Shown here: positions 9,246 through 18,185 of the stretch, one piece after another
Position numbering within the stretch: position 1 is the stretch's first letter
Layout of the letters: every line of letters begins with the position of its first letter
From: Sulfurospirillum cavolei
GTDB taxonomy: Bacteria; Campylobacterota; Campylobacteria; Campylobacterales; Sulfurospirillaceae
DNA: 64,000 nt
Strand: one strand, 5' to 3'
Assembly: GCF_000813325.1 (NCBI RefSeq)
Contig: NZ_BBQE01000014.1
Made by a program: the position numbers and the translations under genes
The notes under the pieces: model-generated
Database searches by the model: none
What the model was told of the DNA's origin: nothing
Seen by the model: only the letters and a program-made list of their open reading frames with translations

Positions 9246-10484
9246 ATGAAAAAAATTGTAATATCCTATTTTACACGCATTTATCTAATAAAAGCCTTTC
9301 TTATCGCTTCATGCCTCTCCGCCTTCATCTATTTCGCCTATGCAAACCTTACAATCCCCATGATGAATTCCTTGCTCGCGGGCATCGGATTCTACCTTTT
9401 GTTGGGTGAAAATCGTATCGTCTATTTTTGGAGCGGTTTTTTCATCGGTATTTTATGGTTTTATTGGATTAGTTTTAGCTTTGTCTACTACGATTTGGCG
9501 TTTCTTATTCCTTTTATTGTCCTAAGCGTCGCGTTGGCGTACGCGTTTCTTTTTTGGCTGATCGCGCGCATCAGCACTTTTCCTATCGTCCAAAGCGTGC
9601 TTCTCGTCGCTACGATTTTTATCGCGCCGTTTGAGTTTAATTGGTTCAAACTCGATCTCTTGTTCCTCGATAGTTATATGAAGCCGACGTGGTGGGCTCT
9701 TTGGCTTTTTCTTGTAGCGCTTTCCCTATTAAAAATGCCCACCAAAGCCCTCAAAATCGTCGCAATCGTTCCGTTTCTTGCGTCCTTGAACTACCCTCTA
9801 GAATCTTTACATGTAAGCATACCGCCGCTCAAAGCGACACTGCCCACGACGAACGTTCCCCAGTCGCAACGTTGGGATAGAGCGTATCAAGAAGCCGCAT
9901 TGGACGAAAATTTTCGGCTGATCGAAGCAGCGATTCAAAACGGCGACGACCTGATCGTTTTGCCTGAGAGTGCCTTTCCGATGTATTTGAATCGTGCCTT
10001 ACCCGTGATCGAAAAGCTCAAATCTTACTCCCGACAAATCGCCATCGTTGCGGGGGCACTAACGTATGAAGAGAACGTCGGTTATTACAATTCGTCGTAT
10101 TTTTTCGCCGACGGCACGATGCAAATCGCCCATAAAATTATTTTAGTGCCTTTCGGCGAAGAGGTTCCCTTACCCGAACGGATCGTCAAAATCGTCAACC
10201 GACTCTTTTTCGACGGCGCGCAAGATTATCAAAAAGCAAAAACGCCGCAAGATTTCGTCATTCATGGAACGACCTTTAGAAGTGCTATTTGTTTTGAAGC
10301 TACCAGAGACGAACTGTTTGAAGGACATCCGCGTTATATGATCGCCATAAGCAACAATGCGTGGTTTGAACCTTCCATCGAACAAACCTTGCAACACCTG
10401 TTACTTCGTTATTATGCGGCAAAATACCAAACGGTGATCTATCATGCCGCTAACGGCGGTATCAGCGGTATTATCTTACCGTAA
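9246..10484 (+). CDS. lnt: Apolipoprotein N-acyltransferase
   Basis: Adds the third acyl chain to lipoproteins at the inner membrane. The 412-residue protein has about six N-terminal membrane segments followed by a nitrilase-type domain with the expected catalytic Glu (LPESAF), Lys (HKIILVPFGEEVP) and Cys (SAICFEA). I chose ATG 9246; an in-frame earlier ATG exists but would read back through yajC. Shorter than the E. coli enzyme (512) but like other Campylobacterota forms. The start lies only 11 bases from the start of yajC on the other strand, so its promoter must lie within yajC. Its stop codon is part of a 20-bp palindrome, a likely terminator. Confidence 0.94.
   Translation: MKKIVISYFTRIYLIKAFLIASCLSAFIYFAYANLTIPMMNSLLAGIGFYLLLGENRIVYFWSGFFIGILWFYWISFSFVYYDLAFLIPFIVLSVALAYAFLFWLIARISTFPIVQSVLLVATIFIAPFEFNWFKLDLLFLDSYMKPTWWALWLFLVALSLLKMPTKALKIVAIVPFLASLNYPLESLHVSIPPLKATLPTTNVPQSQRWDRAYQEAALDENFRLIEAAIQNGDDLIVLPESAFPMYLNRALPVIEKLKSYSRQIAIVAGALTYEENVGYYNSSYFFADGTMQIAHKIILVPFGEEVPLPERIVKIVNRLFFDGAQDYQKAKTPQDFVIHGTTFRSAICFEATRDELFEGHPRYMIAISNNAWFEPSIEQTLQHLLLRYYAAKYQTVIYHAANGGISGIILP
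9255..9260 (-). promoter_or_regulatory. Predicted -10 box for yajC-secD-secF
   Basis: TACAAT on the minus strand, preceded by AT-rich sequence (TGTAAAATAGGATAT). A start near 9248 would give a leader of about 13 bases containing AAAGGA. The box lies within the first codons of lnt. Prediction by eye. Confidence 0.45.
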
Positions 10485-10502
10485 AGACGCCGCGGCGTCT
10501 TT
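10483..10502. terminator. Palindromic hairpin between convergent lnt and metK
   Basis: Perfect 20-bp palindrome AAAGACGCCGCGGCGTCTTT with a CGCG loop; it includes the last two bases of the lnt stop codon and is followed directly by ACATGTAA and further down by T-rich sequence (10527-10545). Likely ends transcription from both lnt and metK; no long T run follows it immediately. Confidence 0.6.
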
Positions 10503-10533
10503 ACATGTAAGCTTCGTTCGATCTGAGTGTTTT

Positions 10534-11751
10534 TTATTTTTTGAGATTTTTAAACAATTCGACGGCGTCGAGTTGTTCCCACGGATAGTCGCTCTGACCG
10601 ACTTGTCCGCGTGCCGCGACGTCGGCATACAAAAACGTATCGGGACCTGGTTTGTCCAATCCGAATTTACGCGTAATCCAACGAGGCGTTAAACTGAAAG
10701 TTTCGTAAACGAATTGCGAAAGCTCGTCGTCACCGATACTCGTAAACGTTCCAAAAGTATCGACCGAAACCGAAACGGGTTTTGCTACGCCGATCGCGTA
10801 GGAGAGTTGAACGGAGCATTTTTTCGCCAAACCCGCCGCAACGATATTTTTCGCAATCCAACGTCCGGCATAAAGACCGCTACGATCTACTTTCGTATAA
10901 TCTTTACTCGATTGCGCGCCGCCGCCGATAGGAGAATAACCGCCGAAGCTATCGACAATGAGCTTGCGTCCGGTTAAACCCGAATCGTGAAGCGAACTAT
11001 GGTTGACGTAACGTCCGGTAGGATTGATGTGAATAATCGTATTGTTCGGATCGTAAAGCTCCGTAGGTAGTCCCGTATCGTCGATCAGACCTTTAATCAA
11101 CGAACGCACTTCTTCGATCGTCATATTTTCGTTGGAAGGAGCCGAAACGACGATCGTATGAATACGCCAAGGCTTGCACTCTTCAAAATTTTTTTTCGTA
11201 CCGTAATCGACGGTCACTTGCGTTTTAATATCAACCCCGAGTTTATGGTTGTGAATCAAAGCGTAGTTATACACTTTATCGCACAACATACGTGCGTACG
11301 TAATCGCGGCAGGCATCAAATCCGCCGTTTCGCACGAAGCAAATCCAAACATAATGCCTTGATCGCCCGCACCGATCTCGCCGCTTTCTTGATCGACGCC
11401 TTGGTTAATGTCGCTACTTTGTTGATTGAGTAATACTTGCACTTTAAGATCGTCCGGATGGAGGCATTGCGCTTTGGTAAAGGCCGATTTGCCGTTATAG
11501 CCGATCTTAATCAGCGCGTCTTTGACGATTTTTTCATAATCTTCAAACGAGAGAATCGTTTTGGTATTGACTTCGCCGCCGATAACGACGTGTTTGCCCG
11601 CAACGAAAACTTCGCTGGCGACGCGTGAATTGCTATCGTTGATTAAAAGTGTATCGACGATACTGTCGGCGATAATATCCGCGCATTTGTCCGGATGTCC
11701 GGGGCTAACGACTTCTGAGGTAAAAAGGTAGTGTTGTTGAGTGTGTTCCAT
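10534..11751 (-). CDS. metK: S-adenosylmethionine synthetase
   Basis: Makes SAM from methionine and ATP. Family motifs are present: FTSEVVSPGHPDKCAD at the N terminus (active-site His in GHPDK), GAGDQGIMFG, and the C-terminal GGGAQSSKDYTKVDRSG phosphate-binding segment. Length 405 with the ATG at 11751 (MEHTQQHYLF). An earlier in-frame start at 11886 would add 45 residues of low-complexity repeat translation and is rejected. The upstream 170 bases form an unusual repeated, structured leader (separate entries). The gene converges on lnt. Confidence 0.97.
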   Translation of the reverse strand: MEHTQQHYLFTSEVVSPGHPDKCADIIADSIVDTLLINDSNSRVASEVFVAGKHVVIGGEVNTKTILSFEDYEKIVKDALIKIGYNGKSAFTKAQCLHPDDLKVQVLLNQQSSDINQGVDQESGEIGAGDQGIMFGFASCETADLMPAAITYARMLCDKVYNYALIHNHKLGVDIKTQVTVDYGTKKNFEECKPWRIHTIVVSAPSNENMTIEEVRSLIKGLIDDTGLPTELYDPNNTIIHINPTGRYVNHSSLHDSGLTGRKLIVDSFGGYSPIGGGAQSSKDYTKVDRSGLYAGRWIAKNIVAAGLAKKCSVQLSYAIGVAKPVSVSVDTFGTFTSIGDDELSQFVYETFSLTPRWITRKFGLDKPGPDTFLYADVAARGQVGQSDYPWEQLDAVELFKNLKK

Positions 11752-11918
11752 GTTTGTTTTCCATTTCTTTGTTTTCCTATTTTCAGACTCGCTTACGTGT
11801 CCGAAAACTTGTTTTCCATCCTTTTGTTTTCCATTTATGGTTTCACGAGAAGAGAAACATAAAATAAAAGTAAAAGTTTGAACCAAGGCTTTAAAAAGCC
11901 CGCCGCCGCTAAAACCGT
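11752..11918 (-). promoter_or_regulatory. Long structured metK 5' leader with repeats
   Basis: If the TATGAT at 11925-11930 is the -10 box, metK has a leader of about 167 bases. It contains four copies of a GGAAAACAAA-type repeat (on the plus strand at 11753-11764, 11768-11777, 11808-11819, 11823-11834), spaced 15, 40 and 15 bases, as two pairs flanking a hairpin (minus strand TTTCGGACACG-TAAG-CGAGTCTGAAA, 11781-11806). Two repeats and the hairpin spell a small open frame MENKRMENKFSDT whose stop TAA is the hairpin loop. Five GGA triplets occur near the metK start, including ACAAAAGGATGG, which resembles the CsrA-binding consensus. No known SAM riboswitch consensus was recognised. Function is inferred only. 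Confidence 0.45.
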
Positions 11919-11972
11919 GAATGCATCATACTCTTTTTTTTATAAACTAATCTTAGACGCTTCAACGACCGC

Positions 11973-12695
11973 TTAAAGCTTCAACGCTTCTAAAGGCTCC
12001 AATGAGACAGGAGTATTCCACGTTTGAATCGTCTTTTTATTCACCGTCTCGTGGAGAAAGCCCAAAAACGTCTCACGGCTTATTTCGATCGCTCCTAAGG
12101 ATTTGAGATGATCGGTCGGCAATTGACAATCGATAAAATCGCCTCCCAACGCATCTATTTTTCGACAAAGTCCGACCAAGGCGGCTTTAGAAGCATCGCG
12201 TCTTGTTGAGAACATCGACTCGCCGCAAAACATACCGCCCAAATGCAACCCGTACAAACCGCCGACCAACGCCCCCTCGAAAAACGTTTCGACCGAATGG
12301 GCAAAGCCTTTGACATGTAAGTCGCAAAACGCTTCGATTAACGCTTCGCTGATCCAGCTGTTTTGTCCCTTTTGCAACCGCGTTTGCCAACATTGACGCA
12401 TCACCGTTTCAAAACAGGTGTCGTAGCGAATCTCAAAATGTTTGAGGCTTTTGGTTAAACTTTTGGAAATTTTTATCGCACTCGGATAAAGAATGAGTCG
12501 CGGGTCGGGAGACCACCATAACACCGGATCGCCCTCGTTGAACCACGGAAAAATGCCTTGCTCGTAAGCGCGCAACAAGCGATCGGAATTCAAATCGCCG
12601 CCCCATGCTAAAAGTCCCTCTTCGCTCGCGCAACGAGGATCGGGAAACGTATGCTCGTGCGGATGCAGTTTGGGAATAAGGATTTTAGTTGCCAC
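11973..12695 (-). CDS. aat: Leucyl/phenylalanyl-tRNA--protein transferase
   Basis: Transfers Leu or Phe from tRNA to the N terminus of proteins starting with Arg or Lys, making N-degrons. The 240-residue protein has the family motifs FPWF, LWWSPDPR (about residues 59-66) and the GGMFCGESMF segment. It directly follows and overlaps clpA by 11 bases, and clpS lies just before clpA, so the whole leucine N-end-rule route (tagging enzyme, adaptor, unfoldase) is one operon. Confidence 0.96.
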   Translation of the reverse strand: MATKILIPKLHPHEHTFPDPRCASEEGLLAWGGDLNSDRLLRAYEQGIFPWFNEGDPVLWWSPDPRLILYPSAIKISKSLTKSLKHFEIRYDTCFETVMRQCWQTRLQKGQNSWISEALIEAFCDLHVKGFAHSVETFFEGALVGGLYGLHLGGMFCGESMFSTRRDASKAALVGLCRKIDALGGDFIDCQLPTDHLKSLGAIEISRETFLGFLHETVNKKTIQTWNTPVSLEPLEALKL

Positions 12696-14886
12696 CGCTG
12701 TACGTGAAGACCAATTGATCGGCTTTACAATCGATACGACAAAGCCCGCCGTTTTTCAATCGACCGAAAAGCACCTCTTCAGAGAGGGCCGTTTTGATTT
12801 GCTCGGCAATCACGCGACGTATCACGCGCGCGCCCATCTCTTTGCTGTACCCTTCCGCGGCAAGGTATTTTTTAGCCGCCGGCGTGGCTTGAATTTCGAC
12901 ATGTTTGTTTTTAAGCTGATCGCTAAGTTCGTTTAACATCTTCTCTACGACATGGATCATCACGGATTCGCTCAAAGGCGCAAAATGAATCACCTCATCC
13001 AAGCGGTTCCTAAACTCGGGAGAGAAGAACTCTTTAATCGCATGATCCGTTCGCGAACTCTCGCTCTTCGTGAAGCCCATCGTCGGGGCTTCTTTGGTTC
13101 CCAGATTGGAAGTCATAATGATGATAACGTTGCGAAAATCGATCTTGGTTCCGTTATTGTCCGTCAACGTCGCGCTGTCAAAGATTTGGAGCAAAATGTT
13201 CAGCATATCGGGATGCGCTTTTTCGATTTCGTCTAAGAGTAATACGGTGTACGGGTGCTTTTTGATCGCTTCGCTGAGCTGTCCGCCCTCATCGTAACCG
13301 ACGTATCCCGGAGGTGCGCCGATCAGGCGGCTGACGGTATGTTTTTCCATGTATTCGCTCATATCGTAACGCTCGAAATGGACGCCCAATTCATACGCAA
13401 GCTGTTTGGCGACTTCGGTTTTTCCCACGCCCGTAGGCCCTGCAAATAAAAACGCTCCAATCGGTGCGGTCGGATTTCCAAGTCCCGCACGGCTACGTTT
13501 GATCGCTTTTGCCAACGCCTCGATCGCGGCGTCTTGTCCAAAAATTTTCGCTTTAAGGTGCGCTTCTAAATGTTGCATAATCTCGCCCTCGTCTTTGCTG
13601 ACGTTCGGACTTGGGATATGCGCTACGCGTGAGAGTACGGCTTCAATGTCGCTCATTTCTACAACTTTTTTACGTTTTTTCGCTAGATGAAACGACGCCC
13701 CCACTTCATCGATCAGATCGATCGCCGAATCGGGTAAAAATTTATCGTTGATATATTTTTTCGCCAACTCGACCGATGCGCGAATCACTTCATTCGGGTA
13801 TTTGACGCCGTGGTGCTTTTCGTAACTGCTTTTCAACCCTTTTAAGATCAAAAACGAGTCTTCGATGCTCGGCTCTAAAACGTCGATTTTGGCAAAACGA
13901 CGGCTGAGTGCTTTGTCTTTGTCGAAGAAATTACGAAACTCTCCGTACGTCGTCGCGCCGATACAACGAATCTTTCCCGACGCCAAAGAGGGTTTTAACA
14001 AATTGGAAAGGTCCATCGAACCGCTTCCGGTTGCACCCGCTCCCACAATCGTATGAATTTCGTCGATAAATAAGATCGCCCCTTTTTTTTGCTCGAGTTC
14101 GCTCAAAATCTCCTTGAGACGTTTCTCAAAATCGCCTCGATACTTGGTTCCTGAAAGTAAAGAGCCCATATCAAGGGCATAAACGGGCGTGTTTTTCAAA
14201 ATTTCGGGAACGTCGTTTTCACTGATTTTTTTGGCCAAACCTTCCACGATCGCCGTTTTACCCACGCCGGGTTCTCCGACTAAGATCGGATTGTTTTTCT
14301 TTCTGCGACACAACACTTGCATCACGCGGGCAACTTCTTCGCTTCGTCCGATGAGCGGATCGATTTGATGGGATTTGGCTAAAGCGATGAGATCGAGCGT
14401 GTATTTTGCCAAAGCACTTTCGCCCGCTTCTTCGTTGTTTTCGCTCTTTTTGTGTTCCGGTGCACTCATCGCCGTAACCTCTTCGGTAATCAAGAGCTTG
14501 TCCGCGCCTTGTTGAACCAAGAGCGAAACGCAAAAAGCGTTGGGCTCGTCCATCATCGCGATCAAAAGATCGTAAACGTTCGCTTCGCTTTTTCCCGCAC
14601 TTTTGACATGTAACATCATGGTTTCGATGACGCGCGTTAATGCGACCGTTTCGACGGGCTCGTAATTCTCTTCGTTCGGTACGATTTGAGGATGTGCGGC
14701 AAAATATTTTTCCATGGAACGTTGCAAGAACGTAATGCTTAAGCCGCAATTGATCAGAAGATCGACGATACTCTCGTTGCTTAAAAGCGCGTAAAAAAGA
14801 TGATCGATCGTGATATATTCATAGCGATGTTTGCGAACGAACGTCATCGCGTCGTTGAAAACGAAGTTGAGTTCTTGACTAACCAT
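12685..14886 (-). CDS. clpA: ATP-dependent Clp protease ATP-binding subunit ClpA
   Basis: Hexameric AAA+ unfoldase feeding substrates to ClpP. The 733-residue protein has an N-terminal Clp-N domain (binds ClpS), a first AAA module with Walker A GEPGVGKT (near residue 205) and Walker B LFIDEIHT, and a second with GPTGVGKTE (near 475) and LLLDEIEKAHP. No long ClpB-type middle coiled coil is seen, supporting ClpA. Order clpS-clpA-aat with 11-base gaps or overlaps. Confidence 0.97.
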   Translation of the reverse strand: MVSQELNFVFNDAMTFVRKHRYEYITIDHLFYALLSNESIVDLLINCGLSITFLQRSMEKYFAAHPQIVPNEENYEPVETVALTRVIETMMLHVKSAGKSEANVYDLLIAMMDEPNAFCVSLLVQQGADKLLITEEVTAMSAPEHKKSENNEEAGESALAKYTLDLIALAKSHQIDPLIGRSEEVARVMQVLCRRKKNNPILVGEPGVGKTAIVEGLAKKISENDVPEILKNTPVYALDMGSLLSGTKYRGDFEKRLKEILSELEQKKGAILFIDEIHTIVGAGATGSGSMDLSNLLKPSLASGKIRCIGATTYGEFRNFFDKDKALSRRFAKIDVLEPSIEDSFLILKGLKSSYEKHHGVKYPNEVIRASVELAKKYINDKFLPDSAIDLIDEVGASFHLAKKRKKVVEMSDIEAVLSRVAHIPSPNVSKDEGEIMQHLEAHLKAKIFGQDAAIEALAKAIKRSRAGLGNPTAPIGAFLFAGPTGVGKTEVAKQLAYELGVHFERYDMSEYMEKHTVSRLIGAPPGYVGYDEGGQLSEAIKKHPYTVLLLDEIEKAHPDMLNILLQIFDSATLTDNNGTKIDFRNVIIIMTSNLGTKEAPTMGFTKSESSRTDHAIKEFFSPEFRNRLDEVIHFAPLSESVMIHVVEKMLNELSDQLKNKHVEIQATPAAKKYLAAEGYSKEMGARVIRRVIAEQIKTALSEEVLFGRLKNGGLCRIDCKADQLVFTYSGGN

Positions 14887-14897
14887 TTTTCATCCTT

Positions 14898-15209
14898 TCA
14901 ATCTTCTTCCATGACGGCGCGAAGGGGAAATTTCTCCTCTTTCGCCATTTTACGCACGCGTGCCACTTTGGTTTCGGCGATTTCGTAAACGTAAACGCCG
15001 CATAAGCCTTTGCCTTGTTCGTGTACGTTTAACATAATTTCGGCGGCTTTTTCAAAACGATGATGAAAGACTTGCATCAAGACTTTAATCACAAAATCCA
15101 TACTGCTGTAATCGTCGTTTAAAAGCAAAACTTTATAGAGTTTAGGCTCTTGAACCCTGATCGCCTCGGCAGTGTCGTTTTGAACTTCCCCTTGCGCCTT
15201 TGAATGCAT
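14898..15209 (-). CDS. clpS: ATP-dependent Clp protease adaptor ClpS
   Basis: Binds proteins with N-terminal Leu, Phe, Trp or Tyr and hands them to ClpA. The 103-residue protein shows the ClpS core: YKVLLLNDDYSSMDFVIKVL with the substrate-contact Asn-Asp-Asp, and the H-rich helix MQVFHHRF, then GKGLCGVYVYEIAETK. It starts the clpS-clpA-aat set, 11 bases before clpA, and lies 6 bases after the thioredoxin lipoprotein gene. Confidence 0.96.
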   Translation of the reverse strand: MHSKAQGEVQNDTAEAIRVQEPKLYKVLLLNDDYSSMDFVIKVLMQVFHHRFEKAAEIMLNVHEQGKGLCGVYVYEIAETKVARVRKMAKEEKFPLRAVMEED

Positions 15210-15215
15210 ATTTTC

Positions 15216-15821
15216 CTACTTTTCCACGATACGGTCGATGTCGCGTTGAATCACGTCCAAACCGACTTTACCGATGTAAAATTTAGTGTCGGGAAGATTT
15301 GTATAAATATCCCGAACGTTTTGATAAACGCCTTTTTTCAAAACGACTTTAAAAGGAACTTGCAACGTCGCTTTATACTGAATATCGCGTAAAATCGTCT
15401 CGACCAAACGTTTATTGGTAGCCGCGTTACTGATAAAATAATAGGCGTTGTATTTCGCGGCGAAATTTTCAACCACGTACTCGTCGCTCACCTCTTCAAA
15501 GAAGTTGAGACCTATTAACATCACGTTGTCGGCGTTTTGCAACTGAAAGTCCATCAACGAAGGAGCTTCCTCTTGGCAAGGTGCACAAAACGTACCGAAG
15601 ATATCAAACATAAGAATCTTCTCTTCATCGTCTTCGATCACAAATCCGCCGTTTTGGCGCAAAAGCGTTATTTTCGCGCCCGAAACGCTTTTAAGTTCGA
15701 CTTTATCGCCGTCTTTAAAGGGTTCGACGACGCTAGGCGATGCTTTGGGCGTCGAAGAGTCGCAGCCGATAAAAAACATTAGTGACATTATTGTCAAAAA
15801 AAGTCGTAAGAAATGTTTCAT
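15216..15821 (-). CDS. TlpA-like thioredoxin-fold lipoprotein
   Basis: Predicted periplasmic redox lipoprotein. A lipoprotein signal ends at lipobox FIGC (Cys20); a thioredoxin-like domain follows with redox motif CAPC (Cys79-Cys82) in FDIFGTFCAPCQEE. 201 residues. A similar thioredoxin lipoprotein sits beside clpS in Campylobacter. It could serve cytochrome c maturation or general thiol reduction; nothing in the sequence picks the partner. A 55-base spacer separates it from smpB and is AT-rich, a likely internal promoter. Confidence 0.85.
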   Translation of the reverse strand: MKHFLRLFLTIMSLMFFIGCDSSTPKASPSVVEPFKDGDKVELKSVSGAKITLLRQNGGFVIEDDEEKILMFDIFGTFCAPCQEEAPSLMDFQLQNADNVMLIGLNFFEEVSDEYVVENFAAKYNAYYFISNAATNKRLVETILRDIQYKATLQVPFKVVLKKGVYQNVRDIYTNLPDTKFYIGKVGLDVIQRDIDRIVEK

Positions 15822-15876
15822 AAGATCATCCTCATTTTTTCAAAATTCTACATGCTTTATATAAATAATATGTAAA

Positions 15877-16341
15877 TTACTCTTTATAAAGATGATTTTT
15901 GATAGCCGTTTTAGCCTCTCGTTCCGCATCTTTGCGCTTCAAATCCTCACGCTTGTCGTGCAAGTTTTTACCGCGCACCAAGGCAATTTCGACTTTAACG
16001 ATATTTTTGGCATTAAAATAAACCGACAAAGGAACGATCGTCAGCCCCTCTTTTGCGACTTTGGCATCCCACTTTCGAAGTTCTTTGATATGAAGCAATA
16101 ATTTACGATCGCTTCGTTCGTTCGGCGTAAAATGCGGATTGGCGGTACTTAAATGCGAAATATGCGCATTGAGTAAAAACGCTTCGCCCTTAATCAATCG
16201 TACGAACGAATCTTTGAGATTGATTTTGCCTTGGCGAATGGCTTTTACCTCACTGCCTTGCAAGACGATTCCCGCTTCTAATTTTTCTAAAATTTCATAA
16301 TCGTGATACGCTTTTTTATTGCGTGCAACGGGTTCACCCAT
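15877..16341 (-). CDS. smpB: SsrA-binding protein SmpB
   Basis: Partner of tmRNA in rescue of stalled ribosomes. The 154-residue protein has the N-terminal signature ARNKKAYHDYEI and EAGIVLQGSEVKAIRQGK, and the basic C-terminal tail (DKREDLKRKDAEREAKTAI) that enters the empty mRNA channel. It lies 13 bases after ispE. tmRNA itself is not in this window. Confidence 0.97.
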   Translation of the reverse strand: MGEPVARNKKAYHDYEILEKLEAGIVLQGSEVKAIRQGKINLKDSFVRLIKGEAFLLNAHISHLSTANPHFTPNERSDRKLLLHIKELRKWDAKVAKEGLTIVPLSVYFNAKNIVKVEIALVRGKNLHDKREDLKRKDAEREAKTAIKNHLYKE

Positions 16342-16354
16342 TTAAAAACCTCTT

Positions 16355-17128
16355 TTAGTGTGCTTTAATTCGAAAAAAACTGCTGCCGCTACCGCTAAAA
16401 AACCATCCCTCTTTTGCCATCGTCGAAAGCTCGGGATAGGCTTTTAAACACGCGGCGTACAAGTCGTTGAGCCGTTTAGGTTCATACGACGCTAAAAGCT
16501 CAGCGCTTTTGCACGAGAGCATAGACAAAGCGTCTTGCGGTGCGATCGACGCTAAAAAAAACTCCCGAAAAGTCGCATAAACGCGTGCGGTATCGCATGC
16601 AAGATTTGGCGTGAAGACCTCAAGTTCCAACGCCTCTTCTTCGTATGATGCGACGATTTCGCCGATGCCGCTGACGTTAGCACTTTCATACCCTGAGGCG
16701 AAAAAAGCGACGTCGGCTCCCACGCGCGAGCCGATACGCATCATCGCTTCATTCGATAAGAAAAGCCCTGCCCTGTCGTTTAGCATCCGTAAAAAGGTTG
16801 CCGCGTCGCTGCTTCCGCCTCCAAGACCCGCTCCCGTCGGAATTTGTTTCTTAACATGTAAGGCGTACGTTTGCATCACGCGCTCGATCTCTTTGGAAAA
16901 TCCCTGCTCTTGCAAAACGCGATAGATTTTGTAAAGCGTATTATGTTCGAGCGCACAATTAAAATCACCGATCAATTCAAACGCTTGCGTCGTTTGTTTC
17001 GGGACGAAAGAAAGCGTGTCGTACAGATCGCGAACGCGCATAAATCGGGAATAAAGTTCGTGGTAGTTTCCGCGCGTACCGACGATTTTCAGAAAAATAT
17101 TGACTTTAGCGTGAGCGAAATAGTGCAT
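16355..17128 (-). CDS. ispE: 4-diphosphocytidyl-2-C-methyl-D-erythritol kinase
   Basis: GHMP kinase of the non-mevalonate isoprenoid pathway. The ATP-binding motif PTGAGLGGGSSDAA (about residues 97-110) and the N-terminal AKVNIFLKI are diagnostic. Length 257, slightly short but usual for this phylum. The ATG shares one base with the csrA stop, and smpB follows after 13 bases. Confidence 0.95.
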   Translation of the reverse strand: MHYFAHAKVNIFLKIVGTRGNYHELYSRFMRVRDLYDTLSFVPKQTTQAFELIGDFNCALEHNTLYKIYRVLQEQGFSKEIERVMQTYALHVKKQIPTGAGLGGGSSDAATFLRMLNDRAGLFLSNEAMMRIGSRVGADVAFFASGYESANVSGIGEIVASYEEEALELEVFTPNLACDTARVYATFREFFLASIAPQDALSMLSCKSAELLASYEPKRLNDLYAACLKAYPELSTMAKEGWFFSGSGSSFFRIKAH

Positions 17129-17355
17129 TATTTGAGCTTTTGGCTGAGACTTAAAAGCAGTTCCGTTTCGACATGTCGACTGGCTTCGATGTTGCTTTGC
17201 TTGATGGCGTGCGCTAGCTCTTCACGCAAAATCAACGTCTCTTTGGGCGCATCGAAACCGAGTTTCACGACACCTTTGGAAATTTCAACGACGCGTATCG
17301 TGACGTTGTCGTTTAAAACGATGCCCTCGCCGGTTTTTCGTGTAAGTATTAACAT
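17128..17355 (-). CDS. csrA: Carbon storage regulator CsrA
   Basis: Dimeric RNA-binding protein that blocks or protects mRNAs at GGA motifs; in Campylobacterota it controls flagellin and other motility genes and is countered by FliW. The 75-residue sequence starts MLILTRKTGEGI and retains the Arg of the RNA-binding face (LILREELAHAI). It overlaps truB by 7 bases; an ACATGTTAA copy of the dispersed palindrome spans the truB stop and csrA start. ispE follows with a 1-base overlap. Confidence 0.96.
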   Translation of the reverse strand: MLILTRKTGEGIVLNDNVTIRVVEISKGVVKLGFDAPKETLILREELAHAIKQSNIEASRHVETELLLSLSQKLK

Positions 17356-18185
17356 GTAACGCCTTTGAGCGATAGTGAATTGAGAAGATATTCTACTCCA
17401 TTTGCGCTGATTTGCACAATGCTTAAGACCTCATCGATGACGAGGGCATAGACGCCCTCTTCGCGGCAGTCGAAATTTTCAACATCAAGCTTTCGACCCA
17501 ACGCAATATCGCTCGGATCGCCCCAATACGTATTTCTCGGTAAATCCAGATAATCCAAAGGGGCTAAAGCACGTTCGTTTTCGTACGTAAAATCGCCTTC
17601 GCTCAAGCGTTCCAAAGCACTTAACGCTCCCTCAAATCCCAATTTTCGTGCGATCATTTCGCCGACACTGCGTACGTAACCGCCCTCTGAGATCGTGATA
17701 TCAAACGTTAAAAACGGATGCGCGTAATGCACCAACATACAGTCAAAAACCTCGCTGGTAATCTGTTTGAGCTCAAACGCTTTATCGGCACGCGCCAAAT
17801 CGTACGCGCGTTCGCCTTCGATCTTCTTTGCCGAATATTTAGGCGGTACGTAAGTTATTCGCCCGATCATGCTCTTTAAAACAATGGCAATCGAATCGGG
17901 GTGAAAAGGCATCATCTGCTCGACGCGATCGATCTTCTCGATATCCAAACTCGGGCTATGCGCGCCGATCCAAAGCGTCGCGCGATAACGCTTGGGAGCT
18001 TTTTTCAAAAAACGAAAAAGCTTGGTATAACTTCCGAAAGCAACGATCAAAACGCCTTTGGCAAAGGGATCAAGCGTTCCCGAAAAGCCCGCTTTTTTAA
18101 CGCCGTAGCGTCGTTTGATGCGGCTTAAAAAATGGTTGCACACCGTACCTTCGGGTTTATAAGCGACAAAAAGGCGATTTGACAT
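17349..18185 (-). CDS. truB: tRNA pseudouridine(55) synthase
   Basis: Makes pseudouridine 55 in the T loop of tRNAs. The catalytic Asp lies in KKAGFSGTLDPFAKGVL (about residues 31-47), a clear TruB motif. Length 278 fits the short TruB of this phylum, lacking a large C-terminal PUA domain. It overlaps uvrD by 1 base and csrA by 7. Confidence 0.95.
   Translation of the reverse strand: MSNRLFVAYKPEGTVCNHFLSRIKRRYGVKKAGFSGTLDPFAKGVLIVAFGSYTKLFRFLKKAPKRYRATLWIGAHSPSLDIEKIDRVEQMMPFHPDSIAIVLKSMIGRITYVPPKYSAKKIEGERAYDLARADKAFELKQITSEVFDCMLVHYAHPFLTFDITISEGGYVRSVGEMIARKLGFEGALSALERLSEGDFTYENERALAPLDYLDLPRNTYWGDPSDIALGRKLDVENFDCREEGVYALVIDEVLSIVQISANGVEYLLNSLSLKGVTC

Noticed and set aside
11752..11886. 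N-terminal extension of MetK to 450 residues
   Set aside because: The extension is translation of the leader repeats and hairpin; the family start is at MEHTQQHYLF.
11752..11918. Classical SAM riboswitch
   Set aside because: No SAM-I, II or III consensus recognised; only repeats and a single hairpin.
14258..14749. 163-codon frame on the minus strand inside clpA
   Set aside because: Out-of-frame shadow of clpA with high Arg content; no family resemblance.
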